A DNA stretch of 64,000 bases, taken from positions 1 to 64,000 of the forward strand of contig NZ_JANIAA010000001.1 of assembly GCF_024505145.1 (NCBI RefSeq). The letters are read 5' to 3'. The notes under the pieces are model-generated. The model made no database searches. It was not told where the DNA came from and saw only the letters and a list, made by a program, of their open reading frames with translations. Numbering within the stretch: position 1 is the stretch's first letter; each line of letters opens with the position of its first letter. The DNA comes from Streptomyces rugosispiralis. GTDB taxonomy: Bacteria; Actinomycetota; Actinomycetes; Streptomycetales; Streptomycetaceae. Of this stretch, positions 53,229-62,026 are shown piece by piece. The translations under genes were made by a program, and so were the position numbers.

Positions 53229-55853
53229 TCAGTCACTGGTCACCTCCGCGCAATTGAGGCCCGAGATGTGCCAACGATGATGCCCTGACCCGACCGTCTC
53301 CGGTGACCGTCCAGGAAGATCCACGATGGCGGTGACGCCGGCCGGCACGGTGAGATGGACGGAGAAGGTGTCCGCCTCGCGTAGCCAGCTGACTTCGGCC
53401 CGCCCATACGGCGTGTCCTTCGCCGCCGACGCGTGGGTGAGGCCGCCACCAGGCCGGGGGCGAACGAGGAGCCGGCGGTATCCGGGTTCGGCGGGGGCCA
53501 TCCCCGCGACGACGCGATGCAGCCAGTCGGCGACCGCGCCCAGGGCGTAGTGGTTGAAGGACGTCATGTCACCCGGGTTGACATTTCCATCCGGGAGAAG
53601 GCTGTCCCAGCGCTCCCATATCGTTGTCGCACCCTGGGTTACCGGATAGAGCCAGGACGGGCACGTCCGCTTCAGAAGCAGGGCGTACGCGGTGTCGATA
53701 TGCCCAGAGTCGGTGAGGGCGTCACAGATGACCGGGGTACCGACGAAGCCGGTGGCAATATGAAAGTCGGCCTCCTCTACCAATGTGGCCAGACGCCGAG
53801 CCGCGGCGTCGCGCTGCGCAGGGGTGGGAAAGAGGCCGAAGTGGAGCGCGACGGCGTAGGAGGACTGGGCGTCGTCGTCAAACAATCCAGACGGAAGAAT
53901 CCACTTCTGCGCAAACGCGTCCCTGATGGCTCGCGCGAGTTCTTCGTAATGCCGGTGATCCGCGGAATATCCCAGAGTGCGGGCCATCCAGGCCAGAACC
54001 GTGGTCGACCGAGCACGGTATGCGGTTGCGATCAGGTACGGATCGGCCTTGTTGGCGGTGGGATCGTCCGGCGGCGCGGATGGATCGAGCCAGTCACCGA
54101 ACTGGAACCCTGTGTCCCACACGTGGTCGTCACCCGCATGGGCGGTCATGCAGTCGACCCATGCCTTCGCGCTCGGATATTGCGCCCGCAACACCTCTAC
54201 GTCCCCGTATTGCCGGTACAGCTCCCACGGTGTGAGAACGGCGACGTCGCCCCAGGCCGCCGTCGGCGTGAGGGTCTCAAGTTCCAGAGGTGGTGCCGAA
54301 ATCGCGGGAACGAAGTAGGGCACGCAGCCATTGGGCAGCTGGTCGGCGGCCAGGTCGCGCAACCACGAGGCCAGCATGCCCGCGCAGTCGTACAGAAATG
54401 ACGCGGTCGGCGCGAAGATCTGGACGTCGCCGGTCCAGCCCAGCCGCTCATCGCGCTGGGGACAGTCGGTGGGAACATCGAGGAAGTTGCCGCGCATGCT
54501 CCACACCACGTTCTCGTGCAGGCGCTGGATATGCGGATCCGAGCAGGCGAAGGTGCCCGTCCTCAGCATATCGGTGTGGTAGACGCGGGCCACTACCCGA
54601 ACGTCGTCAACGTCTCCGCTGACCTCGGCGTATCGGAATCCATGGAAGGTAAATCGCGGTTCCCAGTTCTCCTGGCCGTCGCCGCGCAGGACGTACTCAT
54701 CGGTCGCCCGCGCCTGGCGCAGAGGCCGGACACAGAGTTCGCCGTCCTGCAGCACCTCGGCATGGCGGAGCCGAACCACCGCGCCTGGCGGGCCTTCCGC
54801 CCATACCTGAAGGCGGCCGACCAGGTTCTGTCCGAAGTCGACGATCCTCCTACCCGACGGTGAGGTGGTCTCGGCGACCGGCTCCAGCTCCTGGGTACAG
54901 CGGACCGGCGGCCCCGAGGGGGCCACCAGCGTTGTCCTGTCGTGGGCCATCAACTGGACCGGCAGCCAATCGCCGGCGTCGAGGCCAGGGGCGGACCAGC
55001 CAGGACGTTCACGCCGCGCGTCGTGGTGTTCACCGTCGTACAGGCTCGCACGCTGGATGGGACCTGCCGCGGTGCGCCAGTTCTCGTCCGTGCGGACGAC
55101 CTCAGCGGATCCATCAGCGTACTGAATCTCCAACTGGACCAGCAGCCCTCTTCGGTCACCGTAGATGTGGCGTGTGCCGCCGTTGAACCCGAGGCGCCCC
55201 CGGAACCACCCGTCGGCCAGCCAGGCCCCCAGCGTGTTGGAGCCGGGGTTCAGCGCCTCCGTCACGTCGTATGTCTGGTAGCGGAGCCGGTGGTGGTAGC
55301 TGGTCCAACCGGGTGCGAGCGCGATGTCGCCGACGCGGACACCGTTGAGTTCAAGTTCGTAGAGTCCCCATGCCGTGGCGTAGAGCCTTGCTCGACGTAC
55401 TGCTCCTCCGACCGAAAAGTCTCTGCGCAGGAGCGGCACGCTCTCGCCCGCGGCAGGCATGCCAGGCGTGTCAGGCGTGATGAAGCTCGCCGTCCAGTCC
55501 GATGGCTCCAGAAGGCCTGTCTCCAGCGTCAGCGCCGGACTCCAGTCGGAGGCGTGCGCGCTCCCCGATCCCCAGACCCGCACGCGGATCTGCCGCCGAC
55601 TGCGTGACCCGAGTTCGCGGTGGGGCCAGGGGACCAGCACACTGTCCTCGGAGTCGATCCGCCCGCTGGACACGACATCTCCGAACTCGGGGTCCGCACA
55701 CTCGATCTCGTAGGCGCCCTGCTGCCAGCCGGCAGGCACGTCGAGTACCACCCAGGACAGCCGCGGGCGAGCTTCACCGATGCCCAGGGCTTCCCGGTGG
55801 TGTTCAGCACGTGGCTCAGCCACTCGGGGGAGCTTGTCTCCGTGGTGCGGCAC
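53229..55853 (-). CDS. GH78 alpha-L-rhamnosidase
   Basis: 874 residues, full length for GH78. Domains in order: an N-terminal Ig-like part (EARPRLSWVV), a Bac_rhamnosid_N region (LYATAWGLYELELNGVRVG), the (alpha/alpha)6 catalytic barrel containing DCPQRDERLGWTGD (general acid Glu) and TTIWERWDSL (second acid), and the C-terminal beta domain. GTG 55853 follows GAGGAG. No signal peptide, so cytoplasmic. It releases L-rhamnose from imported oligosaccharides. It follows the binding-protein gene by 115 bp in the same orientation. Confidence 0.92.
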   Translation of the reverse strand: MPHHGDKLPRVAEPRAEHHREALGIGEARPRLSWVVLDVPAGWQQGAYEIECADPEFGDVVSSGRIDSEDSVLVPWPHRELGSRSRRQIRVRVWGSGSAHASDWSPALTLETGLLEPSDWTASFITPDTPGMPAAGESVPLLRRDFSVGGAVRRARLYATAWGLYELELNGVRVGDIALAPGWTSYHHRLRYQTYDVTEALNPGSNTLGAWLADGWFRGRLGFNGGTRHIYGDRRGLLVQLEIQYADGSAEVVRTDENWRTAAGPIQRASLYDGEHHDARRERPGWSAPGLDAGDWLPVQLMAHDRTTLVAPSGPPVRCTQELEPVAETTSPSGRRIVDFGQNLVGRLQVWAEGPPGAVVRLRHAEVLQDGELCVRPLRQARATDEYVLRGDGQENWEPRFTFHGFRYAEVSGDVDDVRVVARVYHTDMLRTGTFACSDPHIQRLHENVVWSMRGNFLDVPTDCPQRDERLGWTGDVQIFAPTASFLYDCAGMLASWLRDLAADQLPNGCVPYFVPAISAPPLELETLTPTAAWGDVAVLTPWELYRQYGDVEVLRAQYPSAKAWVDCMTAHAGDDHVWDTGFQFGDWLDPSAPPDDPTANKADPYLIATAYRARSTTVLAWMARTLGYSADHRHYEELARAIRDAFAQKWILPSGLFDDDAQSSYAVALHFGLFPTPAQRDAAARRLATLVEEADFHIATGFVGTPVICDALTDSGHIDTAYALLLKRTCPSWLYPVTQGATTIWERWDSLLPDGNVNPGDMTSFNHYALGAVADWLHRVVAGMAPAEPGYRRLLVRPRPGGGLTHASAAKDTPYGRAEVSWLREADTFSVHLTVPAGVTAIVDLPGRSPETVGSGHHRWHISGLNCAEVTSD

Positions 55854-55968
55854 GCGGTCTCCTCAGACCATCCGGGGTGAGCCGGCGCGGGCCACCCGTG
55901 TTCAGACGTTCACCCATCCAGCCGCACCGAGCCGGACGACGTCTCAGCCGGCTTCGGTGCGCATCAGA

Positions 55969-57630
55969 CTACTTCGTCGTACCCGCCGCATATTCGGACT
56001 CGTATTCCGAAGCGATCTTGTCGCCGCCCCCGGACTTCCACTCGCTCACCGCGGTGTCCCACGAATTGACGGATTGACGCCCGGTGATGATGCCGATGAT
56101 CGCGTCGTCCACGGACTGGCTCAGCGTGGCGCCCGCGGTGCTCAGAGTATTGGAGCGGAGACCGGTCGCCGGATTGTCGATCAACTTGGGGCAGGTCTGA
56201 CGCTGCCACTCGTAGGCCGCCTTGATCTCTTCCTGCGCATTGGGTACATACAGCACCTGGGGTGCGCTGCACATGAAATAGAACGGCAGATTGACGACGT
56301 TCTCGGTCCTGCCACGGGCCGTCGGCATCGGGTCGCCGTTCTTGTTGTAGGTGAAGTGCACGCCCTCCACGCCATACATAAGGAGTTGGTACTCCTCGGT
56401 CCCGAAAGGTGAGGCCAGGAAATCCAGCACCTTCAGAACCATCTTGATCTTCGCCTTCGACAGCTTCTTGTTGATGACGGTGTACCCGGCATACCCCGGT
56501 CCCGCCCACGGAGTGGCGTCAACTCCGTTCGCGGAGTAGGAGATCATCGGGGTCGCCTTGAAACCCCGCACCTGACTGAGCGTTGTCGGGAGGGCACCGA
56601 AGCTGTCCGTGTAGGACTGCACAGTTCCGTTGTAGAACTGCGTCTTGAGGTCGACTGTCGCAGTCGAGGCGGAGTCGGGGTAGTACTGCCTCCGCTTCCA
56701 CAAGGTGTGCAGATACGCCAGCGTCTCCTTGAAGCGAGGGCTCTCGTAATAGGTACTGAACTTTCCGTTCGATACCGACCAGGTGTTCGGCACTCCGTGG
56801 AACTGTGCGTGGGCACCGAACCAGTTCAGTGCGTTGTCCTTCGCCGCGCCGATCCCGTACTTCCTGCCGTGGGTGAGTTCCTGGAGCAGGCGCGTGAAGT
56901 CCTCGCGGCTGTACCCGCTGTCGTCGGGGCGGAAGCCGTGCTTCTCGAAGTTGGTGCCGTTGATCCACAGGGCCAATCCCGGTCTGGCTCGCTGAATGGG
57001 GACACCGTAGATGCCGCCGTGGAAGCGACCTGCCGCCCGCCAGGAACCGGTCGGAATATTCGCGAGGTTGGGGTAGTCCTTGACGGCGTCACCGGAGACG
57101 AATTCCGAGATGTTGGCCATTGTCTTGAGGACAAAAGGTGCCTCGTGCGGGAGCGTGGCCCCGCCGGCCAGGTTCAGGATGTCCGGGAGATCACCGCTGG
57201 CCATCAAGGTGGCCATCTTTGCCGTAAAGTCCGCGGCCGGCACCGAGGCGAAGTCGATCTTCACGCCGAGAGCCTTCTCCATGGCCTGCCAGTACTTGTT
57301 CTGCCCACGAGGGGTGGGTGCGGTGCCATAGGTGATGGTCATGACCTTGAGCGTGGAGCCGTCGCCGGGAGTCTCAGAGGTTCCCTTGGTGAGCTCGGAG
57401 GGGTATTTCAGGTAGGTGTCCTGGATGCCGGTGACGGCGTCGCCCTTGAGGTCCGGGGTGACGGTGGCCTTCGCCACGTACGTCGGCCACGGCGCCAGTT
57501 CCGCCCCCGCGTTGGCGGCGTTGCCCGAAGAGCTGGAGGTACTGCAGGAGCTCAGCAAGGGAGGTGCGGCGATGGCGGCGGAGGCGATGCCGATGGAGCG
57601 CAACACGGAACGGCGGGAGGGGGTGTGCAT
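55969..57630 (-). CDS. ABC solute-binding lipoprotein (LplA/YtcQ type)
   Basis: 553 residues, the long form typical of oligosaccharide binders in Lpl/Ytc systems. Twin Arg near the start (RRSVLRSIG) plus the lipobox LLSSC: export as a lipoprotein, probably through Tat. It works with the two permeases upstream. The ligand is presumably a rhamnose-containing oligosaccharide such as an unsaturated rhamnogalacturonide. The ATPase is missing and MsiK would serve. Confidence 0.85.
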   Translation of the reverse strand: MHTPSRRSVLRSIGIASAAIAAPPLLSSCSTSSSSGNAANAGAELAPWPTYVAKATVTPDLKGDAVTGIQDTYLKYPSELTKGTSETPGDGSTLKVMTITYGTAPTPRGQNKYWQAMEKALGVKIDFASVPAADFTAKMATLMASGDLPDILNLAGGATLPHEAPFVLKTMANISEFVSGDAVKDYPNLANIPTGSWRAAGRFHGGIYGVPIQRARPGLALWINGTNFEKHGFRPDDSGYSREDFTRLLQELTHGRKYGIGAAKDNALNWFGAHAQFHGVPNTWSVSNGKFSTYYESPRFKETLAYLHTLWKRRQYYPDSASTATVDLKTQFYNGTVQSYTDSFGALPTTLSQVRGFKATPMISYSANGVDATPWAGPGYAGYTVINKKLSKAKIKMVLKVLDFLASPFGTEEYQLLMYGVEGVHFTYNKNGDPMPTARGRTENVVNLPFYFMCSAPQVLYVPNAQEEIKAAYEWQRQTCPKLIDNPATGLRSNTLSTAGATLSQSVDDAIIGIITGRQSVNSWDTAVSEWKSGGGDKIASEYESEYAAGTTK

Positions 57631-57737
57631 GGTCGTACGTTCCCTTCAAGAAGAGTGCTTGACGCCTATGGCCCATGTCTCGAGCCGAGTGACGGGCCGC
57701 CGCATATGCGGGCCTCAGAAGTGGGTCCGGCTTGAAT

Positions 57738-58667
57738 TCAGCTTTTGATGGCGCCCGAGAGCACGCCCTTGGCGAAGTACTTCTGCAGGAACGGGTACAC
57801 CAGCAGGATCGGCACCGTCGCCACGACCAGGACGGCCATCTGAATGGTTTGCGGGGCTGCCATGGCCGCGTCGCCCGCGCCGGTTGAACTGGCGATCTGA
57901 CCGCCGCTCAGGACGTAGGTGCGGAGCACCTGCTGGAGCGGCCAGTGGTCGTCATTCATGTAGATCGACGCCTGAAACCATGAGTTCCAGTAGGTCACGG
58001 CGTAGAAGAGGGAGACCATCGCGAGCGCGGCCTTGGAAAGCGGCAGTACCACGGCCACGAGGATCCTGAAGTTTCCCGCACCATCAAGCCGGGCCGCCTC
58101 GTACAGTTCCTCCGGAACGGATTGGAAGAACCCCCGCAGGACCACCAGGTTGAAGACACTGATCAGCACCGGGACGATGAGCGCGGCGTAGTTGTTCAGC
58201 AGCCCAAGGTTCTTGACCATCAGATAGGTCGGGATCATTCCGGGCGGGAAGAGGAAGGTGAAGAGTACGAGCAGCAGCATGGGTTTGCCGCCGAAGACCT
58301 TGGGGCGGGCGAGCGCGTAGGCCAGCATGACCGTGCACACCATGCTCGCTGCCGTCCCGACGACCGTGACCCCGATACTCACCCACAGCGCATGGGTGAC
58401 GATGCCACCGCTAAAAATCTGCCGGTAGGCCTGCAGAGACGGGTCGCTGGGCCACACCACCCAACCGCCGTTCGCCACGACGGACTCCGTGGACGACAGC
58501 GAGGTGGCGATGACGACCAGGAACGGCATCAGGACCAAGAGGATGATCACCGCGAGAGCGGCGCCCTTTGCGGCCAGCGTGACCTTTCGAGGCTTCTCCA
58601 TCCAGACCGGGCGCACTTGCTTGGCCGGCCGACGGATTCTGGGGCGAGTCCCACTGACAGCACTCAC
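57738..58667 (-). CDS. ABC sugar permease (LplC/YtcP type)
   Basis: 309 residues, six membrane segments, EAA loop near PEELYEAARLDGAGNFRI. The GTG start overlaps the stop of the preceding permease (GTGA). An N-terminal 25-residue basic tail precedes the first helix. Confidence 0.88.
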   Translation of the reverse strand: MSAVSGTRPRIRRPAKQVRPVWMEKPRKVTLAAKGAALAVIILLVLMPFLVVIATSLSSTESVVANGGWVVWPSDPSLQAYRQIFSGGIVTHALWVSIGVTVVGTAASMVCTVMLAYALARPKVFGGKPMLLLVLFTFLFPPGMIPTYLMVKNLGLLNNYAALIVPVLISVFNLVVLRGFFQSVPEELYEAARLDGAGNFRILVAVVLPLSKAALAMVSLFYAVTYWNSWFQASIYMNDDHWPLQQVLRTYVLSGGQIASSTGAGDAAMAAPQTIQMAVLVVATVPILLVYPFLQKYFAKGVLSGAIKS

Positions 58668-59686
58668 TTGTAGACTCCCTGTTCCCCGAGGCGGTGCGAG
58701 ATCTTGTTTGCGGCGTAGACGAGGATCGCCCCTACCACACCCTTGAAGAGGCCGGCGGCAGCACCGAAGCCGAAGTTTCCGCCGACAATTCCCTTGTAGT
58801 ACACAAAGGTGTCGATGATTTCCGCTGCGTCGGGACCCACAGTTGTTCGCTGCAGCAGGATCTGTTCAAAGCCGATGGAGAGGATCTCCCCGATCCGCAT
58901 GATGAGCAGCAGGATGATGATGGGCCGGATGGAGGGCAGGGTGATGTGCCAGAACCTCCGCCACGGGCCTGCCCCGTCGATGGCCGACGCCTCGTAGAGC
59001 TGATCGTCGACCTGGGTGAGTGCGGCAAGGAAGATGATCGTTCCCCAGCCGCAGTCCTTCCAGATGACCTGCAGCACGGTCAGCGGCTTGAACAGTTCCG
59101 GGTTTCCGATGATGTCGACCGTGTGCAGCCCGGCTCCCGACAGTGCGGAATTGAAAAGACCGGCACTGCCCAGCATCTGCTGAGCCATGGCGACCACGAT
59201 TACCCAGGACATGAAGTGCGGCAGGTACACCACCGACTGCACGAACCGTCGAAGGGTGTTCGACGTGAGGCTGTGCAACAGCAGAGCCAGGGCCAACGGG
59301 GCAGGGAAATAGAAGATCAACTGCAACCCGGCGATCTCGACCGTGTTGCGGGCCGCATGCCAAAAGCCCGGGTCACCGAGCAGATCGGTGAAATTCCGGA
59401 CACCAACCCATGCGCTCCCCCAGAACCCGTCGAACGGAATGTAGTCCTTGAAGGCGATGACGTTGCCGAAGAGAACCGCATAGTGGAATACCAGAAAGTA
59501 GCCCAGCCCCGGGAGCATGAGCAGGACGAACAGCCGGTCACGTCGGAGTCGCCCGAGCCTCACAAAACGCTGTCTTCCGCGCCGCGGGGAAGGTTCGTCC
59601 GGACGGGCCACGCCTGGAGACTCGTCACAGCCGGCCTCACGGCCCGTTGAGCCGATCTCGGCGAGCCCCGTCTCCGGCCCGCTCAT
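58664..59686 (-). CDS. ABC sugar permease (LplB type)
   Basis: 340 residues: an Arg-rich cytoplasmic tail of about 45 residues, then six helices; EAA loop near DDQLYEASAIDGAGPWRRF. First gene of the importer-rhamnosidase operon. No strong ribosome-binding site at ATG 59686, so the start is uncertain within the tail. Confidence 0.88.
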   Translation of the reverse strand: MSGPETGLAEIGSTGREAGCDESPGVARPDEPSPRRGRQRFVRLGRLRRDRLFVLLMLPGLGYFLVFHYAVLFGNVIAFKDYIPFDGFWGSAWVGVRNFTDLLGDPGFWHAARNTVEIAGLQLIFYFPAPLALALLLHSLTSNTLRRFVQSVVYLPHFMSWVIVVAMAQQMLGSAGLFNSALSGAGLHTVDIIGNPELFKPLTVLQVIWKDCGWGTIIFLAALTQVDDQLYEASAIDGAGPWRRFWHITLPSIRPIIILLLIMRIGEILSIGFEQILLQRTTVGPDAAEIIDTFVYYKGIVGGNFGFGAAAGLFKGVVGAILVYAANKISHRLGEQGVYK

Positions 59687-59764
59687 GCCGAGAATCCCGA
59701 GTGGCGAGATCTTCCGGCGGAGTTCACATGGGAGTAACGCTGCTCTGTCACGGTCGCGACACTA

Positions 59765-59780
59765 TTGGCCAAACTTGGCC
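59765..59780. promoter_or_regulatory. TTGGCC direct repeat, 10-bp period
   Basis: TTGGCC occurs at 59765-59770 and 59775-59780, one helical turn apart, in the promoter region of the importer operon and next to the AraC gene. AraC proteins bind such tandem half-sites. Confidence 0.35.
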
Positions 59781-59809
59781 GTCACCATGGCCTGAATTGG
59801 GCGAGAGTC

Positions 59810-59823
59810 GGACAGAGTTGTCC
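59810..59823. promoter_or_regulatory. GGACA-GAGT-TGTCC inverted repeat
   Basis: Perfect 5-bp arms with a 4-bp spacer between the AraC gene's end and the importer operon. A 12-of-14 match stands before the GH99-like gene (53118-53131), so one regulator may bind both. Confidence 0.5.
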
Positions 59824-59902
59824 TGGAGCCGACAGCCGAGGGAGCCTGCCGAGGGAACGGTGAGGCCGCCACGCGCCTCCCCCGCCGTGCTGCGGCTCTT
59901 GG

Positions 59903-60841
59903 TCACTGCTCTGTGGGCTCCGAGTCGGTCGGGTAGTGGTCCCAGCCCTGGCCGTTGAGGGCGCGCCTGCGGTAGGCAGAGGGCGTCAGCCCGTAGGCGG
60001 CTTTGAACCGCCGCGCGAAGTAGCCGGCGTCTCCCCAACCGAGCTGCGCTCCGATCCTCGCGACCGCCTGATCCGTTTGCACCAGAAGCCGGGCCGCGGC
60101 TTGCTCCCGCAGTTGGTTGAGGTAGGCGATCGGCGAGACTCCGAGATCGCGCTGAAACAACCGGACGAGGTACGTACGCTCCACCGAGGTCAGAGCGCCC
60201 AGTTCGGCAAGGGTCCACAAACGACCGGGGTCGTCCTCCATCACCTTCACAGCGCATGACACCGCAGGGTGGAGCTTGGCTCGCCGACGACGCTCCACGG
60301 AGTCCTCGGCGACCCACGCGTGGCTCAGAAGATCGAGGTAGATCAAGAGGTGCCCGATGATCTGGACGCGGGAGCGCGGCCCTGACGTGGTGTCGCTCAT
60401 GCTGTACAGCTCTGCGATCGCCGCGCTCAGGTCGCCCGAACCAAGCTGCACCCGCTGGGGAAGCGGCAGGGTCGAGGCGTGCAGACCGGCCATCAAAGGC
60501 AACTCGGCATCGAGAAAGGGCAGCGTGGTGTGTACCAGCTCCGGCGCCACGAAACAGTCGAAGACGACCAGATCCTCACACTCCCGGTAGGCATGCCATT
60601 GATTCGGCGGAATCACTACGGCGCTGCCTGGGCGAATGGAGTGGTCACCATCGACGGAGACGTGGAGGGCACGTCCCTGGGTGACGAGGGCGATCTCCAG
60701 GAAGTCGTGGTCATGGGCGGCCACGTCAGCGGTGATCTCATGACGATCGGCCCAGACCGGCAGCCCATCCGAGCGGAACACGGTTGCACGCTCATATCTG
60801 TATCGCGACCCACGAGGCAACTTCGTCCTACTTCCGCACAA
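59903..60841 (-). CDS. AraC-family transcriptional regulator
   Basis: 312 residues. An N-terminal cupin sensor (HDHDFLEIALVTQGRALHV, PPNQWHAYRECEDLVVF) is followed by two C-terminal HTH motifs (AELGALTSVERTYLVRLFQR and GWGDAGYFARRFKAAYGLTPSAYR). The outermost start is TTG 60841; another TTG at about 60820 is possible and neither has a strong ribosome site. It lies just upstream of the importer operon in the same direction and most likely activates it when the sugar is present. Confidence 0.88.
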   Translation of the reverse strand: MCGSRTKLPRGSRYRYERATVFRSDGLPVWADRHEITADVAAHDHDFLEIALVTQGRALHVSVDGDHSIRPGSAVVIPPNQWHAYRECEDLVVFDCFVAPELVHTTLPFLDAELPLMAGLHASTLPLPQRVQLGSGDLSAAIAELYSMSDTTSGPRSRVQIIGHLLIYLDLLSHAWVAEDSVERRRRAKLHPAVSCAVKVMEDDPGRLWTLAELGALTSVERTYLVRLFQRDLGVSPIAYLNQLREQAAARLLVQTDQAVARIGAQLGWGDAGYFARRFKAAYGLTPSAYRRRALNGQGWDHYPTDSEPTEQ

Positions 60842-60970
60842 TCCAGCCCTGCATGATATTCACACCCTCTTCAATAACATCACGTTCGTGACAGAGCAAT
60901 GGCCCAGGTTCATATACCAAGTTCGACACCCGGTTCCCGTGACGGCCACGCCGTTGACAAGGGGGCTGTA

Positions 60971-62026
60971 ATGCACAAGCCTCCAGCGCACGACCCTGTC
61001 GCCGATCAGCCGCGCGGATGCCGCCCGGAAACGCTGTTGGCCATGGCGCGCGACTCCCTGCGCCTTCAGTTCGGTGAACCCGAGCTCGTACGTCTCCGTG
61101 CCGCGGCAACGGTCGCCGAGCCGCTGGTGACCGATGAGTTGACTTCCCAGGACGTTCGCTCCCGGCTGGCGAAGGTGGAGGTGCTGATCACCTCGTGGGG
61201 ATGCCCGCCGCTCGACGCCGACGTGCTCCGTGCCGCGCCGCGACTGCGTGCCGTCTTCCACGCCGCCGGCAGCGTGCGGGGGCACGTCGACGAACGGGTC
61301 CTCGACCGCGGAATCGTGGTCACCACCGCCGCGGACGCCAACGCCGAGCCCGTTGCCCGGTACACGTTGGCCGCCGTGTTGTGGTCCTTCAAGAAGGTTC
61401 CTTTCCTGGCCCAGGACGCTCGGAAGTACCGGGAGGACGTGACCTACCGGGATCGCCGGGGCGAGTTGAGCGGGCGCGACCGCACGGTCGTGATCGTGGG
61501 GTTCTCAAGGATCGGACGCCGCGTGGCAGCCCTCCTGCGGACGCTGCACGAGGGACCGATTCTCGTGGTGGATCCGTTCGCGGACCCCGCGGAGGTGCAC
61601 GCGGCAGGTGCCGAACTGCTCGACATGGCTGAGGCGTTGCCGCGCGCCGATGTCCTGTCACTGCACGCGCCGTTGCTGCCCGAGACCCGGCACATGATCG
61701 GCGCGGCAGAACTGGCGAGGCTTCGGCCGGGTGCCACTTTGATCAACACGGCCCGCGGGGCACTGGTGGACGCCACGGCACTCGAACACGCCTGCGCGTC
61801 GGGACGACTGGACGCCATCCTCGATGTCACCGATCCCGAGCCGCTTCCCGCGGACTCTCCCCTCTACGACCTTCCCAACGTCTTGCTGACCCCGCACATA
61901 GCAGGATCCCAGGGGACAGAGACACACACCATGGCGGATGCGGCACTCACCGAACTCGAGCGGTACGCGGCGGGACTTCCCCCCTTGCACCCCGTCACCC
62001 GACAGAGCCTGGCGGTACAAGCATGA
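60971..62026 (+). CDS. D-isomer-specific 2-hydroxyacid dehydrogenase
   Basis: 351 residues from ATG 60971 (AGGGGG upstream); the frame also opens at 60899. NAD-binding VIVGFSRIGRRVA, catalytic Arg in LINTARGALVD, Glu in DVTDPEPLP and His in LLTPHIAGSQG: all three are present. Members reduce or oxidise 2-hydroxy/2-keto acids. In a rhamnoside locus it could act on keto-acid intermediates of deoxysugar breakdown. ATGA overlap with the DUF2264 gene: one operon, divergent from AraC. Confidence 0.85.
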   Translation: MHKPPAHDPVADQPRGCRPETLLAMARDSLRLQFGEPELVRLRAAATVAEPLVTDELTSQDVRSRLAKVEVLITSWGCPPLDADVLRAAPRLRAVFHAAGSVRGHVDERVLDRGIVVTTAADANAEPVARYTLAAVLWSFKKVPFLAQDARKYREDVTYRDRRGELSGRDRTVVIVGFSRIGRRVAALLRTLHEGPILVVDPFADPAEVHAAGAELLDMAEALPRADVLSLHAPLLPETRHMIGAAELARLRPGATLINTARGALVDATALEHACASGRLDAILDVTDPEPLPADSPLYDLPNVLLTPHIAGSQGTETHTMADAALTELERYAAGLPPLHPVTRQSLAVQA

